Assembly (NCBI GenBank): GCA_030704615.1 | Contig: CM060732.1 | Location: forward strand, 44,807,053-44,871,052 | Origin: Takakia lepidozioides | Taxonomy: Eukaryota; Streptophyta; Takakiopsida; Takakiales; Takakiaceae | Length of the DNA stretch: 64,000 bases | Reading direction: 5' to 3' | Made by a program: the position numbers and the translations under genes | In this document: positions 48,367 to 59,646 of the stretch, in pieces | How the letters are laid out: each line of letters starts with the position of its first letter | Position numbering within the stretch: position 1 is the stretch's first letter | The notes under the pieces: generated by a model | Database searches by the model: none | What the model saw: only the letters and a program-made list of their open reading frames with translations | What the model was told of the DNA's origin: nothing

Positions 48367-48450
48367 GTGAAAAGGCGCGATAGGCCAGTGGCGCCTCGCC
48401 ACGCACACCTTCATGGGAGAGGTCAAGGGTTCAAAACCATCTCCATGTTT
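48367..48450 (+). other. tRNA-like promoter boxes, possible SINE relic
   Basis: GATAGGCCAGTGGCGCC resembles a pol III A box and AGGGTTCAAAACC, about 50 bases further, resembles a B box. No cloverleaf could be drawn with confidence, so a tRNA-derived SINE head is more likely than a tRNA gene. Confidence 0.3.
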
Positions 48451-48566
48451 TGTTTTTCCTGACCCGTGGCACCTTGCCACGTGGCTGGACAGTCGCCGCT
48501 TCATGATTTTTTATTTATTTTTTAAACCGCTACACGGCGGGTCCTTGGATTTGCAAAAAAAAAAAA

Positions 48567-49215
48567 AATACGCGACTGCCGCATAGCAGTCGCTATATTT
48601 ATAAAAACAAGAAGAGCGACTGCCAAATGGTGGTCGCTGCATTTTTTTAAATATATAAATAAGCAACCGCCTACTGGCGGTAGCTTTAATTCAAGATTCA
48701 AAATAAAATAAGTGACCGCCACCTTCAATGGCGGTCGTTTCATTTAAAAATATATATAAAGTAAGCGACCGCCAGTAATCAAAATCAATCAAGCGACCGC
48801 CGCCAAATGGCGGTCGATGCATTTTCAAAAATTTACTAAAGAGCGAGCGCAACCGGCGGTTGCTTTATTAATAAATAATTAAAAATAAGCGACCGCTGCT
48901 TATTGACGTGCTCGAAATTTTGTTTAAATAAAGCGACCACCACATGGCGGTCGATGTATTTTAGTAAAATATATTAGAGATATAATAATAATAATATAAT
49001 AAAGTGCGAGCGACCGCCAGGTGGTGGTCCTTACTTTTTTGAACTTTAGCGACGCAATAGCAGCGGTGCTTATTTTAAGATATAATATACTCCAAGCGAC
49101 TGCCAATGGTGGGCGGTCGCTTAATTGAAGAAAATATTAATTACAAACGGACTGCCAAATGGGTGATCATTCATTTAAAAAAAACAATAAATTATGTGAC
49201 CGCAATATAGGCGGA
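48567..49215. repeat. Palindrome array 3
   Basis: About ten degenerate copies of the GCGACCGCCA/TGGCGGTCGC palindrome with short A/T-rich spacers, similar in style to array 1. It ends 60 bp before the CGTGGCTGC tip at 49,277. Confidence 0.83.
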
Positions 49216-49277
49216 GTTATTTTCAAAAGGAATAATAAAATTAATAATTGGCCACGTCTGTTTTACACCGTGGCTGC

Positions 49278-50699
49278 CATGTCATTAGAAAGGGTAGAAA
49301 TAAATTGGAAAAGTCAAATGTAAAACAAATTACATGGATAAATGTCCGGATTCGATAGCAACTCCTCAGGGGTCGCTCTAAATTGGAGTGACCCTTTGGG
49401 CGTCACTAATTCGTCGACGACGCCGGCAGTGCACGGTTCCACGCGCGCCGGGCTGTGGGCGTCGTTAACCCCCCTAAATTTCAGTTCGTGATAGTCCGGG
49501 AACGAATGAGTTTCTGGAGATATCAATAGTTCTCCAAATCTTGGTGAGAGGATTGATGTCAAAGGGGGACTCAATGGCAGCCAAAACTTGCTTTTCGTAC
49601 ACAACTTAAGTCTTAAACATACCTTGCTGGGATTCAAGGTCGCTGCAGTGATTGAGCAGACCCAGCACTGTCTTTTTTCGTACCCGTGCCAAACACATGT
49701 GCTTCACCATACCAATTCTTCAACACATCAAGATGCTTTGGAAAACTCTCGCCTACTTGCAACCAATATTGTGGGTATACTATACCCATGCACAGCAATG
49801 TATGCTGGAGAAATCTCAAGTTCAGCTCGCTACAAGTTACGTCGTTGCAGCTGCACGTCCATAGGCACACATGTTAGTATACAGAAACCAATTAAATTCA
49901 AGCTCTAAGTCCCCCCCAATGCTGCCCAAACCATCCCCACCCCCCCCCCCCCCCCCCCCCCCGCTTCATCCATTTAACTGAGTAAGCCATCACAAGATCA
50001 CAAAAATGACAGAACAAAGCTGAAGTGAAGGGGCTGGTTAGTATCACCTGAACTCTTGCCGTAACTGCGCCACAAGGAGGTTCCATGCATCCTTATTAAC
50101 ATGGTTCTTCGGAACTTGTGGGGCTCCCTCATCAAAAGCATTGGCATTCAGCCTCCACACAACCATTGGCCCTACAGGTAGACACATAATACATTGGCAT
50201 TGGGCACGGTTGAACCACGTTTCACATGGTTAGCCCAAATGTGTTCACCATTCACAATGAAAGCCAATTGGTGTGAGTTGCTATTCAAGTAAGCCACCTA
50301 CTTGAGGTGAATTGTCTCACATGGCTACAATCCAAACATCTTTTAAATGACCAAAACTCGTCACTTGCAAACGCAATGGCCTGAATCAACGTATAAAGAA
50401 TACAGTTGGCCTGGACAAATCTTAATTGCTACAACCATGTCACAAATGAAAACATTCTTGGGTTGTGCAAACTGCACTATGCAGTCAATGCCCTCAACAA
50501 GACGAAGAATACAACACATATCCAACAAAGTATATGGGTCACACAACAAAACCAGCAAGGTCTGTCACATGCCACACACACAAACCACTTTAAAATGTGA
50601 AAAAGCCACACTACATATGGAAAAGAATATATTATTAAAGCATGGGGTACATGTTCAAATCTGCTCACCTTAGCCGACTTGTTTTCAATACTGTCAAAC
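49278..50699. other. Spacer with poly-C run
   Basis: 49,360-49,480 repeats GTCACT/GGGCGTCG-type words, possibly another CACTA subterminal remnant. A run of 23 C stands at 49,940-49,962. Otherwise nothing was recognised. Confidence 0.4.
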
Positions 50700-51790
50700 T
50701 TTATTTTGGCCAGTAGGGATATGTACTAAGCCAAAATCCTCCTGAGTGGCTCAATGATCGAAACCCCTCGTGTTTTCACATTCTTCAGCATTTTTAGACC
50801 ATTTGTTCTCATGTCTGCATGTCTGCAAGTTTAGTGAACTCCAAGTGTCTCTGGGGGATGCGGACAAAGTAAACATGACCCTGGTCTAAAGTAAAGCTTC
50901 AATACTGCTAAAAAATCCCAATTGAGATAGTGTCTTGAAGGCCAGATTGCACCTATGAGCCTGAAAATGGACTCCCATACGGAATGGAGCATGCTTGGAA
51001 GCAATATGTTTGGTAACCCTATTCCTCACACCTTGAACAGTACGGACATCACCAGCCCCAAAGCACATCAATTTCCCAGCTATACCACTACTTGAAAGTC
51101 CTCCACCTTTTTGTCAAGTTATCAGCCCTTGACTGATCCTCAATTGTCTGAAGGGAGATCATCATAGGGACTCTTACCTAGTTTTACACAATACAGGCAT
51201 GTATGCTGAGATCCAAGAGCCATTGTCTACACTTGTCACCTCATCATAGGTCAGTGTCATTTGGCACCCTTCACACAGAACAACATAGCATCCCTCACTT
51301 CATTGTACATGAACTCCGCCATTATCCAACCTGATGTGTCACTCTAATGCATCTTTGGATTGTTCTGGGCCTCAAGAAAGATAAACAAACTCTGCATTCT
51401 CTCATATTCAATCCTTAGACGTCCACAAGATCACAACACATGGAGTATCATACCAAACTAAATCCTTTTTCTATCCCTCTCAGCTTTGTTTGTTACAACG
51501 ACATGCTCCAAAACAATGGTAGGAGCACGAGAATAGTACAATGCAGCATTCATTTTGTGCTTGCATTCAGCAGTAATGTACCACTTCTCTTTCTTCACCT
51601 TGTACTTGGGCATATCCTTCTGCCCTCCTCTTCCCTTCATGCTTGATTAGGGCATCCCACTTGGGGGCCATGACTTTGGGAGACTGGTTGATAGTGGAGC
51701 ACACCTTGCATCTCACAAGGTGAAGACTGTCATCTGCTGCAAGCTTCAGCACATGACAACTTTGCTGTCTACTCCAACTAAAACCTTATG
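50700..51790 (-). pseudogene. hAT-like transposase relic (second family)
   Basis: Minus-strand pieces in order are a zinc-finger-like start at 51,750-51,640 (VRCKVCSTINQ, PKWDALIKHEG), a continuing KKEKWYITAECKHKMN at 51,600-51,540, CEGCQMTLTYDEVTSVDNG at about 51,280-51,220, and FRMGVHFQAHRCNLAFKTL, FSSIEALL at 51,000-50,890. CxxC...KHEG, EVTxVDN and H..AHR.NLA.KTL are shared by hAT-type transposases of the ZNF862/DUF4371-like kind. Frame changes and stops show it is dead. It abuts the truncated 3' end of the gypsy element. Confidence 0.5.
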
Positions 51791-51904
51791 GTCAAGTCAT
51801 AGTTAGGTTTGAACTTCTTCTTTGGTACAGAGCACTGCAAATAATCCTTTTCCGATAACACCTGGCCGATATCCCCCTCCACGTATAGTGGCATACCTCA
51901 ATGT

Positions 51905-53065
51905 GTCTCAGTGTTGGGCAATAGCAAGGTTCTCAAAAGCCATAGGCATGACCCTCTTGAACAACTCTGCCCGCTGGGCATATGCTTGTGTCCACACATC
52001 CGGATCATCAAGGGTGAGGACTACTGTAGCCTCCATGCGAATAGATGTAGGCAAATCCGGCTCTCGGCCAAAGAGAAAGAAATATGGTGAGAAGGAGGCA
52101 AGTGATGCTTGCTTGCTAAACCTGTAGCCCATGGCTAACCAAGGTTCCTGAATATCCCAATCTCCTAGGTGCCCCTGTTGCAAACCAAACTTGCGCAAAC
52201 CCCTCTTCACTGTCTGAACCACTCTCTCTGCTAAGCCATCGGCCTCAAGATGGTCCCGAGAAGTGGTACGGTGGTCTATCAAGGCTTTATCACACAAAGC
52301 CTGAAACTCCCCCAAGAACTCTCTCCCTTGGTCCGTGAGTACCTCAGCTGGAGCACCGAATCGGCTAAGCACATGATCCAGGAATGCATACGCAGCCCCC
52401 TCACTAGTCTTGTCAGGCAATGGAACCAACTCAATCTAGTTGGAGATGTGCTCCACCATCACCAACACATATCTATGGTGACGCATCGTCAATGGCAAAG
52501 GCCCTGCGAAGTCAAGACTCCACCTGTAGCCCAATCCCATGATGGGTAATGGATGCAATTGTGGTGTAGGGGCATTGAATGAAGCACATACCCTGTCACA
52601 TACCATGCACCTAGCCACGAATTGTTGCACCTCTATGTGCATACCACGCCACCAATACTGCCCCTGCAGTAAACTACGAGTGCATCGCACTCCAAAATGC
52701 CCCAACTCCTCATGGGCATGCCGCACTAACCATGCACACTATGTTGGGTGAGGCACGATCCTCACCCGACCATCCTCCCACACTCGAAGCAGGTGGATCC
52801 CCTCCCACTTGAACCTCTTGGCTTGTTGCAGGATCCGATCCCTCTCCTTGGTAGTCAAACTAGCTGCCATGTCTACAGTGCGGAGGTAGTCCAACACAAC
52901 CGAATCCTCATGTATATCTCTGGAACCACCTGGCTCATCACTAGCCTCAGGGTCCTCAGACACTCCGTCTACAGTCATCCCTGTTGTAGGTCCAACCTGA
53001 CCTCCCGATGCCAAGATACACAAAAAGGCAGATGCATGCCATCCCGACACCATCTCCTCGTCCAT
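51905..53065 (-). pseudogene. Gypsy integrase region
   Basis: From about 52,726 there is the HHCC zinc-binding part (MRHAHEELGHFGVRC ... CMVCDRVC), then the catalytic core with Asp in WSLDFAGPLP, Asp in EVLTDQGREF and Glu in the ADGLAERVVQTVK helix, so the DDE triad can be placed. The upstream part (53,065-52,739) is the RNase H to integrase linker. A stop at about 52,430 splits the core. A TGA at about 51,905 sits where relatives read Arg (CGA), followed by LRYATIRGGGY. The protein would cut and join element DNA into the host genome; this copy cannot be translated through. Confidence 0.83.
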
Positions 53066-53167
53066 CTTACCATGCCACCGAACTCCTGTGTCATCCTACT
53101 GGCTCGTGCATGGATTGCGACTCAATCCATCCGCATCTCTATTGACCAAACCCGGTCGATGCACAAC

Positions 53168-54570
53168 CTAAAAGTCATACTCTTGGAGTATAAGTGCCCA
53201 CCGTGCAAGCTTCCCCGTAAGCTTGTCTGACTCCATCAACCACTTGAGTGGCTGGTGATCCATGACAAGAGTAAAGAGATTGTCGTATAGATAGCACATA
53301 AAGTGTGCCACGGCCCACACTGCAGCTAAGCACTCCCCCTCATATGAGCTATACTTAGACTCTGTAGCGTTGTTCGAGCGGCTAGCATAAGCCACTACAA
53401 ACTCTCTTCCCTATCATCCACCTGTGTGAGCACCGCTCCAAGCCCCAGCATGCTCCAATCTGTATGCAGCTAAAAGGGACGCCCCCTGATAGGTCGTCTC
53501 AAGATGGGCGCCAAGGTCAACCTCGCCTTGAGCTCCTGAAAAGCTCGCTCTTGCTCATCTTCCCACTGCCACTCCTCGTCTATCTTGGTCAGCTTGGTTA
53601 GAGTCTTTGCAATAGCACTAAATCCCTTGACAAACCGTCTATAGTAGTTGCCAAAACATGAAAGCTCAAACTCGGCTTACATCCGTGGGGTGTGGAATCT
53701 GTGCGATGGCCTCTACCTTAGTCTGTCGCACCCCCAATCCTCCAGGATATATCATGTAGCCCAGATACTCAATCTGGTTGTGAAAGAACTTGCACTTCCC
53801 CGGATGTAATTTCAATCCGTGCGCTCTCAAGCACTCAAACACCACCTGAAGGTGTCTCTCGTGCTCATCTACCATAGCACTAAAGATGATGATGTCATAT
53901 ATGTAGCACCGAGCAAAGTCTACCCCTGCTAGAATCCTGTCCATGACTCTTTGGAACTCTGCAGGAGCGTTCTTAAGCCCGAATGGTAAGAACCGCCACT
54001 GATATAGGCAATCCTTCTCGTGCTCATTGATCCCCCAGAATGTCATCTTCTGCTTGTCCGCCTCCTTGAACGGCAACTGGTGATATCCAGACCGTAAATC
54101 CAAAGTGCTAAAGACCTTGGCATGCCCGATGGCATCAAAGATCTCCTCAGGTGTGGGCATGGCATACTTATCGGACTTGGTCTGACGATTTACAGGCCGG
54201 TAGTCACCGCACATACGTCTCTCCGTCCAATTGCCATAGACATCCTTTTTGGCTGGCATCACCGTGGCTGAAGCATACTCTCCACCAGAGAGCTCCACCA
54301 AACCAGCCTCCCAGAGATCTCGAGTCCTCATCTGAATCAAAGACCTCTCCATGTCACTGTATCTATAGGGTCTCCGAAAGATTGGCATGTCCGTAGCCAA
54401 CTCAATACGAATCTCCTGACCCTTCAGTGCTCCCAAATCCTTCAAACTGAAGGCAAAACAATTCCTATAAGCTCTCAGGAACCGCCGTATACGTCGTCTC
54501 TCTCCTCCAGTGACAATGGGTCCAATGTCAGGCTCCCAATTGTCCTCCGTAACAACAACCTTAAGTCTAG
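53168..54570 (-). pseudogene. Gypsy reverse transcriptase - RNase H region
   Basis: One frame runs from about 54,570 (TEDNWEPDIGPIVTGGERRR) through the reverse transcriptase, with CGDYRPVNRQTKSDKYAMP, FSTLDLRSGYHQLPFKE (first catalytic Asp), WRFLPFGLKNAPAEFQRVMD and LGYMIYPGG. At the active site the sequence is YIYDIIIF where gypsy elements have YIDD: codon 53,898-53,900 is TAT, so one catalytic Asp is lost. After a stop near 53,675 come FGNYYRRFVKG, LHTDWSMLGLGAVLTQ (RNase H start, preceded by another stop) and SKYSSYEGECLAAVWAV ... DHQPLKWLM. The enzyme would copy element RNA into DNA; this copy is inactive. Confidence 0.9.
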
Positions 54571-54869
54571 CAGACTTACAGGTAGAGGACGTGTCCCGTG
54601 GTTGCTATGCCGCAACCTCTTGAGCAGTACTCCCTACCTGCTCAGTCAATGGATGAGGTTGGGGATTCTTCTTGGTTAAGGAGGTCCTCAAGGATGAGAT
54701 GATGGGGCAGGATGAGGCCTTGTCATGCCAACTCCCTCTGAACCTTGAGCACCTCCCACGTGTGCCATGGATGTCTACACCCCGTGGTCCTCACCGGCTC
54801 GCACCCACTTACTGCCCGTCTCGGTATACAGAGAGACCGTCAAAGGAAGTGCACTCCGTACTTTACGTT

Positions 54870-55842
54870 GCTCAGCCATAGCCAAGCTGATAATCCAGGT
54901 CAAGCAATTGAGATCCATCGCTTGCCCCAACACGTGACGACGTGATGCCTCAGAAAGAGAAGGCACCCCCGTGGTCCCAGTGGAAAAACCCATAGCCCGC
55001 TCGCGCTCGTCAGCGTTAGGCTCCACTAACTGCTGCAAATGAGCATCCCATAGGAGGTCAGGTCCACTATCCTGGAAAACATGCGATCCTGGGAAGCTGA
55101 GCAGTGTAGGTAGTGCTGCTTGTGGTTGACCCACCTTGTTGACCACTGCCAAAGGCGAACGGTCATCGTATTTCACACGCTGAGACTGCCTCCCTATGTC
55201 CAAAATTCTATCCACTGTGAGGTGTGCTAGCCGCTGTACCCCATCAAATGCACGCTTGAGCCGTGCGGGTGGCATCAAGTTAGTCCACCATAGCCGCGGA
55301 TGATGAGCCTGTGACCCCACTGCAGCTGCATCCAGCAACACTGCTGACCCAAGCCACGACCGGAGTTGATGCACACTGGCCATTACCCTGGCCCGAGAAT
55401 CGCCCATCAATGGCACATTCTCCAAGATGTATGCTAGAGATACAGCTTGATGAAGCTGTAAGTGGCGCAAAACCCGCACCATCTCCCAAAACAGACCCGA
55501 CCTCGAGTCTCGCAATCCATTGCCATGCCCGGCTGATGAATACCCTTGGCAGGGCCAACCTGCCACTACCAAATCAATGGAGCCAATCCGCTCCAAATCC
55601 TACGCCCCCAGCACAGAGATATCTGCTGGTAAGGCCTGCTGATATCTACGAACCGCGGACACCGGCAACAACTCAGGGTACTGCTGCACCAACTGAGCAA
55701 CATGACGGAGTGAGACGCGTCGTGCAGTCTCATCCCTCTCCACATACAAGTAACGTTGTACCTGTACACCTGCCTGTAGCACAACAGTCAATCCGGTGCT
55801 GATCCCGCCAAACAAGTCCAAAAGACAAATGTCTTCCTCCGG
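54870..55842 (-). pseudogene. Retroelement-encoded DNA (cytosine-5) methyltransferase
   Basis: All main C5-methyltransferase motifs appear in order over about 320 codons. Motif I (S-adenosylmethionine binding) is LLDLFGGISTGL at about 55,830-55,795. Motif IV with the catalytic Cys is AGWPCQGYSSAGHGNG at about 55,570-55,520. Motif VI is YILENVPLMGDSRA at about 55,430-55,390. A motif VIII-like SQAHHPRLWWTN lies near 55,300. The C-terminal motif IX-X region is RERAMGFSTG and RRHVLGQAMDLN at about 55,000-54,905. The SAAHRARYFW-like spacing after ENV recalls the DNMT3 type. One in-frame TAG at 55,600-55,602 (relatives likely CAG) and a TGA just before motif I (55,843-55,845, likely from CGA) are the only breaks. 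It lies in frame with the protease and upstream of the reverse transcriptase, where host genes are not normally found. Known retrotransposon methyltransferases can methylate CG sites de novo. Confidence 0.9.
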
Positions 55843-55845
55843 TCA

Positions 55846-56877
55846 CTGCAACACGATCGGTGTGGTATCCAATGGTGACAACTGAGGTGGTCTTGGTGCA
55901 ATCCTCGCACTGTCCTCCTCTCCTAATGGTACAAATGCCTCTACCCAGGCTTGTTGCACCCATCGATCAGCAACCCGCTGCAAATCCTTGCTCGAGCCCC
56001 ACAATGGAGTGTGAGCAACCATGGCAGGCAACTCCGCCATGCTGTACATGTCATCCTGCTCTCCCGAAGGTAACATATCCTCTGAATGAGTGTTGTCATC
56101 CAACAACTCTCCAGGCCAAGTCACTGCAGTTGTGAATGCTGTCAGTGTCGACAACTTGCCTCGCTGGGCAACCGCAACTCCTCCTATGAACGTCACAGGG
56201 AGCTGCACACGCCGGCCCTCCCCTGACTGCCATCCAGGCCTATAGGAAGCTGACTCCTCCCAAAAATCCAGGGTGAAGCCCATGGGGTACAACACTGCCC
56301 CACCAGCAAGGACATCGTATGAGACCGTGTCTGTCACAATGGCCTTGGCTCTCATCACTAGGCCATCTGTAGGATGATCCGGCTGTAGTATGATAGCCAA
56401 CTCATGTCGTGTCATGCCCCGAGCCTGCTCTGATCCTCCCAGAGATGTCTATATCTGGAAATGACACAGCTTCATATCCGCCTCCGTGAGGCCCAAGCCC
56501 GCAATAGCAGCTCTGCCCAGCATCAATGGCTAAACTCCCGAGTCCAACAAGACCCACAGTGGCCGGTACGTCTTGCCTGCCGGTCCACTCAAACAGAAAA
56601 TGCCATCATAGTTGTCTAACATGACAACTCCAGGTGTCACCATGGCGCGCTCAATGGCTGGCCTAGTTGGTAGCTCCGCCAACCTGGCAGCTGCTGCTTG
56701 CCATGGCACCGCCGTGGCAGTCTTGAAATTCGAATCCGAGGATCCCTCCGGCACTACACCTCCCACTATCTCCGCAGAAGATAAAGTAACCTCCCCACTC
56801 TCACAAAGTATAGCTGCCAGCCTGAACACCTCAGCTGGTCTTACCCCCGGCGTCGCAATCATGGTAGCCGAAAACAA
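55846..56877 (-). pseudogene. Gypsy aspartic protease region
   Basis: Contains the retropepsin-type active site WVLLDSGV at about 56,540, then a TAG and PLMLGRAAIAGLGL (the flap/second hydrophobic motif), and a further TAG near 56,450. The following 190 codons (56,415-55,846) are open and contain VLAGGAVLYPMGFTLDFW. They continue in frame to the methyltransferase. It would cleave the polyprotein. The stops fit CAG-to-TAG changes. Confidence 0.7.
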
Positions 56878-56981
56878 TGGAGCCTAGCACATAGCTGTGG
56901 CCCCCCCCCAGCAGCACACTAGCTGTCGTAGCCATGACAACACTAGGTAGTGGTGCTGCCCGTGTAGCTCTCCCCAGTAGC

Positions 56982-56986
56982 ATAGT
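56982..56986 (+). repeat. Target-site duplication ATAGT (left) of nested gypsy element
   Basis: ATAGT directly precedes the left LTR, and the same five bases follow the right LTR at 60,285-60,289. Five bases is the usual gypsy duplication size. Confidence 0.9.
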
Positions 56987-57648
56987 TGTCACGGACATAG
57001 CCCAGAAGAACTTACCAGGAGTAAATACCAGAAGTTACCAAGTTACCATGTTACCGAAACTTACCATGACTTACCGTGATTTACCATGATTTATCATGAT
57101 TTATCATGATTTACCATTACTTACCAAGTTACCGAGAGTTTACCAAATTACCAAGAGTAACTTGGGAAACTACTCAGGAAGCTTCTTTTTGAGGAAACTT
57201 CTCCATCAAGATACCTCTTTTGTTTAAGGAAGCTTCTCCATCAAGAAACCTTTGTTTAATTTTGGAAACTTCTTCAGCAAGAAACCTCCATAGGGGAAGC
57301 TTATTGGGGAAGCTTCGTAGTAGCCAGTATATATAGGAGGTAAGACTGGACACTCTTCAGTCTCGCCAACACCAGTTCAAGCTACTCTTGTTTCTAGTTT
57401 CCAGTACTCCAGTCCAGTTCCCAATACTCTAGCCCAGTTTCTTGTATCTGGTACTCCAGTCCAGTTTCCAGCATTCCAGTATTCAAGTCGTGTTCCAACA
57501 TCTTGTACTTTTGTTCATTGTTATAAAGATCGTCTTGATTCCTATTTACTCATCGTGCATACGGCCACGCTGACCTTGACTTCTTGTCTAGTCTTGTACC
57601 TCTAGTCTGATCTATTGTTTAAGTTCAGTCATGTTCTTGTCCTTGACA
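56987..57648 (+). repeat. Left LTR of nested gypsy element
   Basis: Starts TGTCACGGACATAG and ends CTTGTCCTTGACA. It carries a small ATGATTTAYC tandem run (57,060-57,120), a TATATATAGG box at about 57,327 followed by repeated CCAGTTTCCAGT-like words, and AATAAA-free R/U5-like sequence. The copy is 662 bp, 24 longer than the right LTR, mainly through extra ATGATTTAYC units. Confidence 0.93.
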
Positions 57649-57686
57649 GTTTGGCGAGACTAAAGTTTGTTCTTTAGTTAATTAAG

Positions 57687-59135
57687 ATGGAAGACACATT
57701 TGCGGAAATGGTCACCACATTGCAGAGTCTTCAGCTCCAGATGCAAGAACTTCGTACATCTACCGCCCAATTGCAAGCTGATCAGTCTCAAGATCTTGGC
57801 AACGCTCTCCACAATTTGCAACAACAAATTTCAGAGTTAAAGGAGTCGAACAATGGATCTTCAACCATACGAGTCCCTATTACAACAGTTCCTACTACAA
57901 CGGTTCCTCTTTAACAGATTACGAGAGAACCAAAGATCAGCATGCCCGAGAAATTTGATGGGACGAGATCAAGATTTTGCGGTTTTGTTCAACAAGTACG
58001 ACTGTTCCTATGACTACATGATGAAGGTATTCAAGTGGGATTCGTGGGCACCCTTCTATCAGGCAGTGCCCTATCTTGGTTTGCACCGCTATTAGAAAAA
58101 AAATCACATTTATTATATAATTTTGAAGCATTCATGTCCGAGTTCACTGCAACGTTTGGAGAGAATGATAGAAAGAGAGTTGTAAAAACAAAGATGCGAA
58201 ATCTTCGACAAGGAGCACGTCCTGCTTCCGTTTATGCTGCCGAATTTCGACAACTTACGTGCGACCTCGACTGGAATGAGAAGAGCCTTATTAGTCAGTT
58301 TCGATGTGGACTAAAAGATGATGTAAAAGATTTGTTGCTGACAATGCACACTGAGTGAATTCATCACCCAAGTCATTGCATTCGATAATCGTTTGTTCGA
58401 AAGACGTCAAAAGAAGCGATCTGGATGGTCGACGACGCATCATGTCACTGTTACTACGACACCAAATACAACGATTCATCAGACATCCAGTCGTGATCCT
58501 ATGCAGATTGATGCTGTCCGATTCAAACCATTGACGCCACAAGAAAAACAAAGACGGCGTTCGAATGGATTATGTCTCTATTGCGGAGAAGAAGATCACA
58601 TAGCATTAAACTGCCCCAACAAGAGAAGATTCAAAGCTCGGGGCACAACTCAAGTGTTCGATACGAGGAGGTCGGAAAACGACGATGTCCAGTCACAGTA
58701 GGGACCCTGCGGTTGGACACCACAAATTCCTTACCGAAAAAAAGTCTCTTTCTACCTCCAGACCCTGCACCTTGCTTCACAGTTCAGGTAAAAATCAGAG
58801 TGCAAAATCGAGATATCGTTGTAGAAGCACTTTTGGACTCAGGAGCTTCAGCTTGTTTTATGGACAAAAACTTTGCGAAACAACACAATTTAACGCTCGT
58901 AAAGAAGAAACTCTCGGCCCCCGTTGAAGTCATCGATGGACGACCGTTAGGATCAGGAAATGTGGACCATGAAACTCGACCACTTGAAGTGAAGCTTAAA
59001 GATCAAGCATCACATATTGTTTTCAATGTCATCCAGTCTCCAACGAATCATGTGATCCTTGAACTTCCCTGGTTCGTACTTCACAATCCCGACATCGACT
59101 GGAGATCGCGAAAAATTTCTGCAAGACAAAAATGT
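57687..59135 (+). pseudogene. Gag and protease of the nested gypsy element
   Basis: 57,687-57,914 encodes a heptad-rich start (MEDTFAEMVTTLQSLQLQMQ). After a frame change come MPEKFDGTRS and GTLLSGSALSWFAPLLE, FEAFMSEFTATFGENDRKR and RNLRQGARPASVYAAEFRQL (capsid), then the CCHC zinc knuckle CLYCGEEDHIALNC at about 58,580. From 58,760 the retropepsin has its active site in ALLDSGASACFMD and goes on to HVILELPWFVLHNPDIDW at about 59,050-59,100. Stops at about 57,914, 58,010 and 58,355 and a shift near 58,690 break it. The coding signal fades after the protease, where reverse transcriptase should begin. Confidence 0.85.
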
Positions 59136-59646
59136 AGAAATATCAAAGGTATGCAACCCCTATTCCTTGGAGCTAGTGCAACCATCACCTTGAACTTGGG
59201 ACCATGCAATGATTTGAGCATTCTGATTTTCGAAGCTGCCTCCAAACATGATTTCGTTGCCTTCTGGGTCCGAATCCTCAACCTCCAACAGAATTATCAG
59301 ACTTCGAGTAGGCTCTACTTGCCGTCGTATGGGGTTCAGACAAGGAAATACGCGTCGCATTGGTGGCCCATCGTCTTGAGAGCGTCGGCGTGATGTTGAA
59401 GGTCGTGAGAGTCGGAATGGCTGATCTGGTAGCTGGGTAATCGACAACTCCAATGTATCTGGTTCTTGTGACTCCATGCTGCCAATACAAGATGCAAGAG
59501 TGCTGGAAGTGTAGCTATAAATCATTTGAGTCAAGAACGAAGAGCCGAATACTTGGCAAGTACCATTCACCGGATTTTGGATTTTCTCTAAGCAAGTCCA
59601 AGATTTTACCGCTCCTCGAGGAACTCGGCGCTAGAGGAGGGGGTGA

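Larger units (their letters stand above)
37741..49277. mobile_element. Proposed large hAT-like composite element (boundaries inferred)
   Basis: GCAGCCACG at 37,741 is matched by its reverse complement CGTGGCTGC ending at 49,277. Moving inwards, both sides go on to GTGGC-AA-T-A-TTTT-like sequence and then to arrays of the same GCGACCGCCA palindrome. Between them lie a hAT (DUF659) transposase pseudogene, a third palindrome array, a later CACTA insertion and a minus-strand kinase-like pseudogene. Flanking bases (TGTCACTTA left, TGTCATTAG right) are similar but not a clean 8-bp duplication. The alternative is that the transposase and its two neighbouring arrays (37.7-43.6 kb) form one element and the 48.6-kb array another. 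Confidence 0.35.

Noticed and set aside
59160..59570. 136-codon minus-strand open frame in the nested gypsy element
   Set aside because: It overlaps the end of the protease on the plus strand and the non-coding 3' region, with no motif; probably chance.
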